Source of the DNA: Thermococcus pacificus
Lineage (GTDB): Archaea > Methanobacteriota_B > Thermococci > Thermococcales > Thermococcaceae
Direction: 5' to 3'
Assembly (NCBI RefSeq): GCF_002214485.1
Contig: NZ_CP015102.1
Coordinates: forward strand, 1,116,001 to 1,180,000
DNA length: 64,000 bases
Part shown: piece after piece, positions 56,420 to 63,978 of the stretch
Position numbering within the stretch: position 1 is the stretch's first letter
Layout of the letters: each line of letters begins with the position of its first letter
Position numbers and translations under genes: made by a program
The notes under the pieces: model-generated
The model's input: only the letters and a program-made list of their open reading frames with translations
The model's database searches: none
Told to the model about the DNA's origin: nothing

Positions 56420-56442
56420 TTTGGTCCAAAAAAACCTTTTAT
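56420..56442 (+). promoter_or_regulatory. Promoter of the iron alcohol dehydrogenase gene
   Basis: TTTGGTCCAAA (56420-56430) is a perfect odd palindrome, followed by CCTTTTATG with TTTTAT at 56437. The same box and 17-base spacing occur in front of the frh genes. The surrounding 56241-56486 gap is AT-rich and also holds the direct repeat GTTACA-n6-GTTACA near 56383-56401; no gene seen in it. Confidence 0.45.
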
Positions 56443-56486
56443 GTGGCCTTTACTAGAGATGAATGAGCACATTTGGAGGGTTCATT

Positions 56487-57707
56487 ATGGTGTGGGAATC
56501 CCACGTTTCGATAAACCGGGTCTTTGAGCTGAGGTGCAGGACAACAGACTACTTCGGCCTATGCGCCATACACAAGTTTAACGATATTGTCCGGGAGCTT
56601 AAGGAGAAAGGTGTTGACAAGGTTATCCTCGTTACTGGAAGGAGTTCCTACAAGAAGTGCGGTGCATGGGACGTTGTCAGGCCTGCCCTTGAGGAAAATG
56701 GAGTCGAGTATGTCCACTACGACAAGGTGGGGGCCAACCCAACGGTTGATATGATCGATGAGGCCGCCGAGATGGGGAGAGAGTTTGGGGCCCAGGCTGT
56801 AGTGGGCATAGGTGGTGGCAGCCCTATCGATAGTGCCAAGAGTGTTGCGATTCTGCTGGAGTACCCGGACAAGACCGCCAGGGACCTCTACGAGTTCAGA
56901 TTTACCCCCACAAAGGCCAAGCCGATAATAGCGATAAACACAACCCATGGAACCGGAACTGAAGTTGACAGGTTCGCAGTGGCGACGATTCCTGAGAAAG
57001 AGTACAAGCCGGCCATAGCTTACGACTGCATCTACCCGCTTTACGCAATTGATGACCCAGCACTGACAGTAAAGCTTTCCAGGGAGCAGACCCTGTACGT
57101 GACTATCGATGCACTCAACCACATCACAGAAGCCGCTACAACCAGGCTGGCCAATCCATATTCAATACTCCTCGCTAAAGAGGCCGCGAGGCTGATATTT
57201 GACTACCTCCCGGAGGCCCTCAAACACCCCGACAACCTGCAGGCAAGGTATGCCCTGCTCTACGCCTCTGCCATAGCCGGAATAAGCTTTGACAACGGTC
57301 TGCTCCACTTTACGCACGCCCTTGAGCACCCACTGAGTGCAGTCAAGCCAGACCTCCCCCACGGCCTTGGCCTCGCAATGCTCCTTCCGGCGGTAATCAG
57401 GCACATATACCCAGCCACCGCAAAGATACTCGCCGAGGTGTACCGGCCGCTCGTTCCCGAGGCCAAAGGTGTTCCGGGAGAGGTGGAACTCGTTGCCAGG
57501 AGGGTAGAGGAGTGGCTTTTCAGCATCGGTATAACTGAAAAGCTTGCGGATGTCGGATTCACTGAGACGGATGTGGACAGGCTAACTGAACTGGCCATGA
57601 AAACACCAAGCCTTGACCTGCTCCTCTCCATGGCTCCAGTGGAGGCTACCCGGGAGAGAATAGCGGCCATATACCGTGATTCGCTTTATCCTATTAGCAG
57701 AAAGTGA
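56487..57707 (+). CDS. adh: Iron-containing NADP(H) alcohol dehydrogenase
   Basis: 406 residues, the length of the Thermococcus Fe-ADH family. NAD(P) site GIGGGSPIDSAKS (near residue 95), iron ligands in TEVDRFA-D and the histidines of DALNHITEA, LLHFTHALEHPL and PDLPHGLGLAMLLP. It reduces aldehydes to alcohols with NADPH, disposing of excess reductant. ATG 56487 has GGAGGG upstream. Confidence 0.95.
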   Translation: MVWESHVSINRVFELRCRTTDYFGLCAIHKFNDIVRELKEKGVDKVILVTGRSSYKKCGAWDVVRPALEENGVEYVHYDKVGANPTVDMIDEAAEMGREFGAQAVVGIGGGSPIDSAKSVAILLEYPDKTARDLYEFRFTPTKAKPIIAINTTHGTGTEVDRFAVATIPEKEYKPAIAYDCIYPLYAIDDPALTVKLSREQTLYVTIDALNHITEAATTRLANPYSILLAKEAARLIFDYLPEALKHPDNLQARYALLYASAIAGISFDNGLLHFTHALEHPLSAVKPDLPHGLGLAMLLPAVIRHIYPATAKILAEVYRPLVPEAKGVPGEVELVARRVEEWLFSIGITEKLADVGFTETDVDRLTELAMKTPSLDLLLSMAPVEATRERIAAIYRDSLYPISRK

Positions 57708-57770
57708 GTGGACGCTTTCTTCTACCTTTTGATTTAATCATTTTATATTCTGTCTGCTTTGTGGGTATTT

Positions 57771-57803
57771 ATTTTAAACCTTTGGTTCAAAAAATCTTTT
57801 TAT
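57771..57803 (+). promoter_or_regulatory. Promoter of the frh hydrogenase genes with SurR-like site
   Basis: ATTTTAAACCTTTGGTT (57771-57787) matches GTTn3AACn5GTT in eight of nine fixed positions and contains AACCTTTGGTT (57777-57787), the box shared with hyh and fdh promoters. TTTGGTTCAAA (57781-57791) overlaps it and lies 17 bases before TTTTAT (57798), as in the adh promoter. Confidence 0.55.
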
Positions 57804-57849
57804 TGGCCTATTTTAAGGTCGGATTGAGAAGAACCCGGGGGAGGTTAAT

Positions 57850-59028
57850 TTGGGGGAAATCGAGCTCGGTAAAGTCTGTCGCATATCGGGGGATGCAAAA
57901 CTCATAATGTACGAAGAGGGGGGAGAAGTCCAGGATGCTCTTTTCATATCCACCGCCCCCGTTAGGGGATTTGAAAAGATGGTAATCGGGAAAAGCCCAT
58001 TCTTTGTTGTGGAGGCTGTTATGAGAATATGCGGCTTGTGCCACGCCTCCCATGGCATAGCCGCGGCGGAGGCCATAGAAAATGCAATTGGGGTAACTCC
58101 CCCCAGAAACGGAGTGCTCCTGAGGGAGGCACTTGGTCTCATCAACAGGATTCAGAGTCATCTACTCGAGTTCCTCATGGTCGTCCCCGACTTGGTGGTG
58201 CCCGAAGAGCGGGAGAAGTTAATCCTCGAGCTGATTGATTTTCACACAAAAATCGGTGACTTTCTGCTGAAACTCGGGGGGGCCATGACCCATCCACCCA
58301 ATATCACGGTTGGAGGCATAAACCCCGTTCCCAAGTGGAGCGTGTTCAATAACCTCAAGGCCAGACTACCCAAGATGCTCCGCTCATGGAATGAGCTGGC
58401 ACACCTGCTAGTTGACGAAGACATTCAAACTGATGTTGCAAGTGAACTGAGAGAAAAGAAACACGATAACAGGTATCTATCCAGTGGCCTCTTCTATGGC
58501 GATAGGTTCAACATCGATGTTGGCAAGATAAAGCTGATTCCATACTACGAATTCCGGAAAGATGACCCCAGTTCCAAGGAATCGACTACGATGATAGCGA
58601 TGTACAAGGGAAAACCCGTTGAAGTCGGTCCCAGGGCCAGGCTCAGTACCTATCGGGAAAAGAGCTATTCGACGCTCTACGACCTCCACACTGCGAGGGT
58701 TGATGACGTCAGCATTGCGCTCCACAGGTTGAGCAGTATCCTGGATTCCCTTGATATGAAGGAACCCTTCAGGAACCAGAACATTGTTTTTGGACCGGGT
58801 AAGGGCGTTGGCGTCTATGAGGCCCCGCGGGGAACTTTGGTGCATATTGTTGAACTTGGAGAGGAAGGAAGGACACTCTATTCGAGGATAGTTGTTCCTA
58901 CGATGTTCAATATCCCAGTCATTGAAGAAGCCGTAAAAGGGTTGAGTGTTAAGGCCGCTGAAGCTGTTGTGAGGCTTTATGATCCGTGCATCCCATGTAC
59001 AACACACGTTGTCAGGCTAAGGCGGTGA
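57850..59028 (+). CDS. frhA: FrhA-like group 3 NiFe-hydrogenase large subunit
   Basis: 392 residues, TTG start with GGGGGAGG upstream. Ni ligands Cys61 and Cys64 (RICGLC), Cys380 and Cys383 (DPCIPC) with His386; the six residues VVRLRR after it are the cleavable tail. Closest in layout to the F420-reducing hydrogenase alpha subunit. Confidence 0.92.
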   Translation: MGEIELGKVCRISGDAKLIMYEEGGEVQDALFISTAPVRGFEKMVIGKSPFFVVEAVMRICGLCHASHGIAAAEAIENAIGVTPPRNGVLLREALGLINRIQSHLLEFLMVVPDLVVPEEREKLILELIDFHTKIGDFLLKLGGAMTHPPNITVGGINPVPKWSVFNNLKARLPKMLRSWNELAHLLVDEDIQTDVASELREKKHDNRYLSSGLFYGDRFNIDVGKIKLIPYYEFRKDDPSSKESTTMIAMYKGKPVEVGPRARLSTYREKSYSTLYDLHTARVDDVSIALHRLSSILDSLDMKEPFRNQNIVFGPGKGVGVYEAPRGTLVHIVELGEEGRTLYSRIVVPTMFNIPVIEEAVKGLSVKAAEAVVRLYDPCIPCTTHVVRLRR

Positions 59029-59032
59029 GACC

Positions 59033-59725
59033 ATGGGGAGGATTACTGTTCTCCACGCCGATTTTGGCGGGTGTGCAGGGTGCAGTGTGAGCATCTTGCG
59101 TTCGTATCCTGAAATAAAGGATACAGTCAAACTGGAAACTCCATACCTGGTGGACAAGTACTTCCAATCGGAGGGCTACGACGTTGCAATCATAACAGGG
59201 GGCATATGTGTTAACGAAGGGTGGATGCTTGATAAACTTAAATATATCCGGGAAATTTCCGATGTTGTTGTTGCCTACGGTTCGTGCGCCGCGTTCGGTG
59301 GAATCCTGCGATTCTGTCGTGGGGGTCAAGAACCTCGACCAGACCACAGGAGCTTTCAGCCAATAAACAGCGTTATAAAGGTGGATTACTCCATCCCGGG
59401 CTGTCCCCCAGCGCCGCTGATGCTCCAATCCTTTTTCAGATTTTATCTCGATGAAGACGAACGAAGACTGGAGCTTTTTAGGATTTGCGGGAGTATAAAG
59501 AAACTAAGCGGTTTTGACCTTTTGGATGATGTAGTGCTTACTGGCCTCTGCATCGGTTGTGGGGCATGTGAACTGTCCTGTCCCACCCATGCCCTCCAGG
59601 TTGTGGATAAACGGCCAAATCTCGTTCAGGAAAGGTGCATACGGTGTGGGACGTGCTATATTAGGTGCCCCCGGGCCACTCAGATTTTAACGCTTGGAGG
59701 TGGTTCCCGTGATCAGCGTCTCTAA
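59033..59725 (+). CDS. frhG: FrhG-like hydrogenase small subunit with ferredoxin domain
   Basis: 230 residues. Proximal cluster: GGCAGC (Cys14, Cys17), YGSCAAFGG, PGCPPAP; C-terminal ferredoxin domain CIGCGACELSCP and CIRCGTCYIRCP for two more 4Fe-4S clusters. GGTGAGACC is ahead of ATG 59033. Links FrhA and FrhB. Confidence 0.93.
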   Translation: MGRITVLHADFGGCAGCSVSILRSYPEIKDTVKLETPYLVDKYFQSEGYDVAIITGGICVNEGWMLDKLKYIREISDVVVAYGSCAAFGGILRFCRGGQEPRPDHRSFQPINSVIKVDYSIPGCPPAPLMLQSFFRFYLDEDERRLELFRICGSIKKLSGFDLLDDVVLTGLCIGCGACELSCPTHALQVVDKRPNLVQERCIRCGTCYIRCPRATQILTLGGGSRDQRL

Positions 59726-60539
59726 CTCCTTTGTGGGTCATGTATTCAGTATTTACCTTGCCAGGAGTACCGATGAGGAAGTCATCAACACAAAAGTGGC
59801 AAGCGGAGGTGCCGTGACTGCAATCCTGAGCTATGCCCTTGACACGGGCCTTATAGACGGTGTTGTCACCGCAAAAAGAACCAGCGGACTTGAGGGCGAA
59901 GCCGTGGTCGCAAGGAGCAGGAAAGAACTCCTGGCAACGGTGGGTAATAAATGGAGCATCGTGCCCCTTGCATCCAGGATAAGGGCAAAAATAGAAGAAA
60001 ACGACCTCAATCAAGTCTCCGTGGTCTGTTTGCCCTGCCAGGCACAGTTCTTCGGTCAGATGAGGGACTTTCCGATGCTGGAGACGGACTTCGGGGAGAG
60101 GATTGAATACATAATAAGCCTGTTCTGTATGGGTACTTTTGCCTTTGAGACGTTCACAAACTACCTGTATCGGAATCACGGCATAAGGGGACGGGACGTG
60201 AAGGATATAATTCTCAGGGGGGATGTTATAGAGGTCCACCATCCAGGAGGCGTTCTGAGGCTCTCGATCAGGGATATTTACCAGCATCTCCAAGTTGGCT
60301 GTTTGGTATGCTCGGATTACACAGGCAACTGGAGTGATATCTCCGCCGGAATCGTTGAGACAAAACCTGGCTGGACGATGCTCATTGCCCGGAACAAAAA
60401 GGCTGATGAGCTTATAAAAAATGCCAAAAAACACGGGTATATAGAGGTTACAGACGGTTCCCCGTTTATTGGGGACGTAATAACCAGGGCCAGAGAAAAG
60501 CTCACCAGATCCCAGAAGAACATGATGTACCTGTTCTAA
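59709..60539 (+). CDS. frhB: FrhB-like flavin/FeS subunit
   Basis: 276 residues; GTG 59709 with GGAGGTGG five bases upstream, overlapping the FrhG-like end. FrhB/FdhB family: KVASGGAVTAIL, VVCLPCQAQ, LFCMGTFAFE and GCLVCSDYTG with ISAG, i.e. FAD and 4Fe-4S sites. In methanogens this subunit reduces F420. Thermococcales are not known to make F420, so another acceptor (ferredoxin, NAD(P) via a partner, or a redoxin) is likely here. Confidence 0.9.
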   Translation: MISVSNSFVGHVFSIYLARSTDEEVINTKVASGGAVTAILSYALDTGLIDGVVTAKRTSGLEGEAVVARSRKELLATVGNKWSIVPLASRIRAKIEENDLNQVSVVCLPCQAQFFGQMRDFPMLETDFGERIEYIISLFCMGTFAFETFTNYLYRNHGIRGRDVKDIILRGDVIEVHHPGGVLRLSIRDIYQHLQVGCLVCSDYTGNWSDISAGIVETKPGWTMLIARNKKADELIKNAKKHGYIEVTDGSPFIGDVITRAREKLTRSQKNMMYLF

Positions 60540-60770
60540 TGCCCGTTTTCTTTCTTAGAAGTCTGCCGCCGGTCTGTCGTGCATTGGGTTATCTCTTCGA
60601 CTTATCGGCTCCACTTCGGCGTGTATTTGATCCGTTTATCCCCCGCAGAGGGGCCTCTCGTTTGAATCTTCTCACTTACCGAAGAGCAGGACTTCCTCAA
60701 GTTATTGTGCGCAGGTTCTTGAACCACTAACCATTTAAGCGGAGTGGAGATACCTCCCGCGGTGTGAGAG

Positions 60771-61003
60771 ATGAAGCGCAGGTTGCTCGCCCTCATGGCT
60801 CTGGATGCGCTCATGATATACTCCTATCCTGTATTCTCTGAACCCACTGGAATCGGCACTGCCACGACGACTGCGTAGTGTTCTCCGTTGCCTTCAACGA
60901 GGAGTGTGATTTGGGCCTCGGCTTCGGCTACTACGATGAAGTCCCGCCGCTCTACTCGCTGCCGTTGCTCTTCCCGGTCAGGGCGCTCAGGAGGGCGTAT
61001 TAG
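60771..61003 (+). pseudogene. Frameshifted small secreted-protein gene
   Basis: ATG 60771 has GGTGTGAG upstream and TATA-like CATTTAAGC ~35 bases before it. The frame reads MKRRLLALMALDALMIYSYP and then stops at TAG after ~35 codons. Another frame continues as HWNRHCHDDCVVFSVAFN and ends LPLLFPVRALRRAY at 61003. The total, 233 bases, is one short of a multiple of three, so a single-base loss near 60838-60850 explains it. The intact product would be a ~77-residue, Cys-containing exported protein. Confidence 0.6.
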
Positions 61004-61176
61004 GGTTCCCCTCTGGACATTTTATCGAGCTTGAGGTAGAAGAACAGGACTATCATGAAGATTGTAATGTAGTAGCTCCACTGGAACGGTATGGCTCCCA
61101 TTATTCCAAGGGTGTAGACCACCGTGAGGACGAGTACTATCGCCAGCAGAACTCTGTAGAGGGTTTTCTTCTCCAT
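61000..61176 (-). CDS. 58-residue two-helix membrane protein
   Basis: Start ATG 61176 with GGTGGGAGC upstream, stop TAA at 61000. Sequence is two hydrophobic segments (YRVLLAIVLVLTVVYTLGIM and YYITIFMIVLFFYL) with a basic start MEKKTL and tail KLDKMSRGEP. Function unknown. Convergent with, and overlapping by four bases, the frameshifted gene. Confidence 0.6.
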   Translation of the reverse strand: MEKKTLYRVLLAIVLVLTVVYTLGIMGAIPFQWSYYITIFMIVLFFYLKLDKMSRGEP

Positions 61177-61233
61177 GCTCCCACCGGAAAAAATTGGAAA
61201 GGGGCTTTTTAACGGTTGCCCGGAAATAGGAAA

Positions 61234-63102
61234 TCAGCCGGAGGCTGATGAAGTCGCGTTGCAGACCAGCGGCTGAGGCTGGTAGTTAAAGGCCTCCGGG
61301 TGCAGCAGGTATTCAGCTATCTCCTCGAGGCCGTGCACTATCCTCGGTCCGGGTCTTACAACGAGGTTCTCATCGCTGATGATGTAAACCCTGCCGTTCT
61401 TCACTGCATCGACGTTTGAGAGAGGTCCGGAGCACAGGTCTTCAGGCTTGATGCCTGCGTTTGGTGAGATTATTATGACCTCAGGGTTCCTCTTGATTAT
61501 CTGTTCTGCATTCGCGGCCCCCCATCCCGAGATGTCAGCGAAGATGTTCTCACCGCCGGCTAGGCTTATGAGGTCGTTGATGAACGTGCCGTTTCCTGCG
61601 GTCCAGTAGCCGTTGTAATAGCTCAGAAGGAAGAAGGTCCTCACCTTCTGCTTTCCAGCGACCATGGAGGTTACGTAGCTCACCCTTGCCTTCATGTCGG
61701 CAACGACTGCCCTGGCTCCCTCCTCGCGGTTGGTGACCTTCCCAAGGAGCTCCACTTTCCTGTAGACGTCGTCGATGCTCTTGGGACTCAGTATGATAAC
61801 CGGTGCTATCTTCTCAAGGCTGTCCAGTATGCCCATCGAGAAGTCGTCCGCCACGATGAGGTCCGGGTTGAGGGATGCTATGATCTCGAGGTTGGCATAC
61901 TTGCCGTATCCACCGACGCGGGTGATGTTCTTCACCGCAGGTGGGAAGTCGTCGTAGTCGGTGACGCCAACAACCTTGCCACCGGCGCCTATGTAGAACA
62001 GGGTTTCGGTTATGCTCGGCGCGAGGCTGACTATACGCTGGGGCTCCTTGTCTATGGTTACAGTCCTGCCCTCGAAATCTGTAACCGTCAGCGGGTAGCT
62101 TACTTTGAACGCCTCGGGGTGGAGGAGTCCGGCGATGGTCTTGAGCCCCTCTAAAACCCTCGGGCTTGGGTGTATCAGGTCGTTCTCATTTTCGATGACG
62201 TAGACCTTCCCATCTCTGGCGGCCTTGGTGTTCGCCAGCGGGCCGTTGTAAACGTCCTGGACGGTCATACCGCAGTGGGGGGTGAGGATTATGACCTCCG
62301 GGTTCCTTTCAATCACCTGCTCCTGGCTTACTGTGGGCCACCCGGTTGTGTCGTTGAATACGTTCCTTCCGCCGGCGAGCTCGATGACGTCGCTTATGAA
62401 AGTACCCCCACCGGCGGTCATGAGCGGATTGTTCCAGACAACGTAGAAGACGCTGAGTTTTGGATAGCCCTTAACGGTGGAGTTTATCGCTTCAATGTTG
62501 GATTTAAACTCACTGATAACTTTTCTGGCGTTGTTCTCCGCGTTGAACACCTTGCCGAGAAGCTCGAGAGCCAGAGGTATGTCGTCCATGCTGTGAGGAT
62601 CAACGACGACAACCGGCGCTATCTTCTCCAGCTCGTCGAGAATAGCCATTGAATAGCTGTCCACGAGTATTATGTCCGGGTTGAGTGAGGCTATGATCTC
62701 GAGGTTGGCGTACTTGCCGTAGCCGCCGACACGGGTGACGTTGCTGACCTCAGGCGGGAAGTCGTCGAACTGCGTGACACCGACGACCCTGTCGAAGAGC
62801 CCCAGATAATAGAGGTCTTCCGTTATGCTGGGGGCCAGCGTGACAACCCTGCGGGGCTCTTTCTCTATCGTAACGGTTCTGTTGGAAAAGTCAGTGATAG
62901 TCAGGGGATAGTATGGCTTCTCAGTCTCCGTTGCCGTGGGGCTGCTTGTAGTTGTGGTCTCAGTTGGTGTAAAGCTGGAAGTCGTCTCCGGGACGGATGT
63001 AGTCGGTGATGGGGTCTTAGTAGTGGTTTCGCCGCTTATGCAGCCGCTGGCCACGACGGCCCCGAGAAACAGTACAATGAGCAAGAGTGCGGTCCTTTTC
63101 AT
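61234..63102 (-). CDS. ABC-type metal/corrinoid substrate-binding lipoprotein with two tandem binding domains
   Basis: 622 residues. Signal peptide with lipobox VASGC (anchor Cys ~21), a Ser/Thr/Pro-rich linker (~25-70, likely glycosylated), then two copies of a BtuF/FepB-type class III binding domain: residues ~70-345 and ~345-610. Each has PLTxTDFxxRTVTIxKEPxR, TLAPSIT/SLAPSIT and RVGGYGKYANLEIIASLNPD. Single-domain proteins are the norm. No permease or ATPase gene is next to it. ATG 63102 has GGTGGTTG upstream. Confidence 0.85.
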   Translation of the reverse strand: MKRTALLLIVLFLGAVVASGCISGETTTKTPSPTTSVPETTSSFTPTETTTTSSPTATETEKPYYPLTITDFSNRTVTIEKEPRRVVTLAPSITEDLYYLGLFDRVVGVTQFDDFPPEVSNVTRVGGYGKYANLEIIASLNPDIILVDSYSMAILDELEKIAPVVVVDPHSMDDIPLALELLGKVFNAENNARKVISEFKSNIEAINSTVKGYPKLSVFYVVWNNPLMTAGGGTFISDVIELAGGRNVFNDTTGWPTVSQEQVIERNPEVIILTPHCGMTVQDVYNGPLANTKAARDGKVYVIENENDLIHPSPRVLEGLKTIAGLLHPEAFKVSYPLTVTDFEGRTVTIDKEPQRIVSLAPSITETLFYIGAGGKVVGVTDYDDFPPAVKNITRVGGYGKYANLEIIASLNPDLIVADDFSMGILDSLEKIAPVIILSPKSIDDVYRKVELLGKVTNREEGARAVVADMKARVSYVTSMVAGKQKVRTFFLLSYYNGYWTAGNGTFINDLISLAGGENIFADISGWGAANAEQIIKRNPEVIIISPNAGIKPEDLCSGPLSNVDAVKNGRVYIISDENLVVRPGPRIVHGLEEIAEYLLHPEAFNYQPQPLVCNATSSASG

Positions 63103-63212
63103 TTCAACCACCTGGATTATTTGTCCACTAGTGATTGGGGTGGGGGTATATAAGCTTGTTGGATATTTTGGCCATAGAGGCATAATGAGAGAAAAGGTTG
63201 AATGCCGGGATT

Positions 63213-63785
63213 TCAGTCCCTGCCCCTTCCAATCCTGAATATATCCACGCGGGTTATGATTCCCACTATCCTCCCTTCCCGATCCTGGACAAGAACTGCC
63301 GGGTGTTCCTCTAGCAGGTACTTGACTACCTCAAGGTCCTCGTCCTCACTGACTATTGGGAACGGCTCCTCCATGACTTCCATGACCTTGTGATCGTAGA
63401 TGTCCTCGTACTCGAGGCTCTGCCTTACAAGGGTCTTCTCGGTGACTGAGCCGACAACCTTGTTGCCCGCTATCACGGGGATCTGGGAGATGTTGTGTTT
63501 GTTCATGAGCTTAATAACGTTTTCAATGGTCTCGTATGGTTTAACTGACAGAACAGGAGATGACATGACGTCTCTTGCCGTGAGCTGGGTCTTTTTGCAT
63601 TCCAGAAGGGCCTGAAGAATTCGGTTGAACGTGGAGAGCCTTGGGTCGACTTTACCCGTCTCAAGCTTGGCTATATACGCCTGCGTTACCCCCGCCCTCT
63701 CCGCGAGCTCCTCTTGGGTTATCCCCAGCTCCTTTCGAATTCGGCGTATCTCTCTGGGGTCTATCGGCCGGGGTATTGCTACCAT
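63213..63785 (-). CDS. HTH-CBS transcriptional regulator
   Basis: 190 residues: XRE-type HTH (REIRRIRKELGITQEELAE, then AERAGVTQAYIAKLE) at ~8-65, and a pair of CBS domains (ARDVMSSPVLSVKPYETI; VMEVMEEPFPIVSEDEDL) at ~70-185 that may sense an adenosyl ligand. A common archaeal regulator architecture. ATG 63785 has GGTGGTTATGT upstream. Confidence 0.87.
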   Translation of the reverse strand: MVAIPRPIDPREIRRIRKELGITQEELAERAGVTQAYIAKLETGKVDPRLSTFNRILQALLECKKTQLTARDVMSSPVLSVKPYETIENVIKLMNKHNISQIPVIAGNKVVGSVTEKTLVRQSLEYEDIYDHKVMEVMEEPFPIVSEDEDLEVVKYLLEEHPAVLVQDREGRIVGIITRVDIFRIGRGRD

Positions 63786-63819
63786 ACATAACCACCGGTT
63801 ATTGACTCCAGTATTGGGG

Positions 63820-63828
63820 GGATATAAG
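63820..63828 (-). promoter_or_regulatory. TATA box of the HTH-CBS gene
   Basis: On the minus strand AGCTTATATC lies ~38 bases before ATG 63785. Confidence 0.45.
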
Positions 63829-63848
63829 CTTTCCGTAGAAACACGTCG

Positions 63849-63978
63849 AAATGTGGGCCGGGCACAGAGGCCCGCGGTCATCGCTCGCGCGGGTGGATGC
63901 TCCCGGCCCTGTGGGCTCGGCGTGAGCACGCTCCGCTCACGGAACCCGATACCTCGCGGAGGCGGGTTAACCGAGCCC
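63849..63978 (-). ncRNA. Two-hairpin H/ACA guide sRNA
   Basis: On the minus strand, hairpin 1 (63909-63855): stem GGGCCGGG/CCCGGCCC, pocket AGCATCCA and CCTCTGTG, upper stem CCCGCG/CGCGGG closed by CGAGCGATGAC, a GA/UGA kink-loop that L7Ae binds. The stem is followed directly by ACA (63854-63852), 16 bases from the pocket edge. Hairpin 2 (63978-63913): stem GGGCTCGG/CCGAGCCC, upper stem CTCCGC/GCGGAG with GA and UGA flanking the loop, again followed by ACA (63912-63910). This is the Thermococcales H/ACA design guiding rRNA pseudouridylation. The 5' boundary and promoter lie at or beyond the window edge. Confidence 0.65.

Noticed and set aside
60539-60730. Open frame of 63 codons just after the FrhB-like stop (MPVFFLRSLPPVC...)
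   Set aside because: It has no ribosome binding site, an Arg-rich unlikely composition and no recognisable motif; I treat 60540-60770 as non-coding, ending in the promoter of the broken gene.
63855-63909. Plus-strand structured RNA or a tRNA/SRP/RNase P fragment at the right edge
   Set aside because: Only the minus strand places ACA directly after each stem and reads GA/UGA kink motifs; no conserved RNase P or SRP signature was found.
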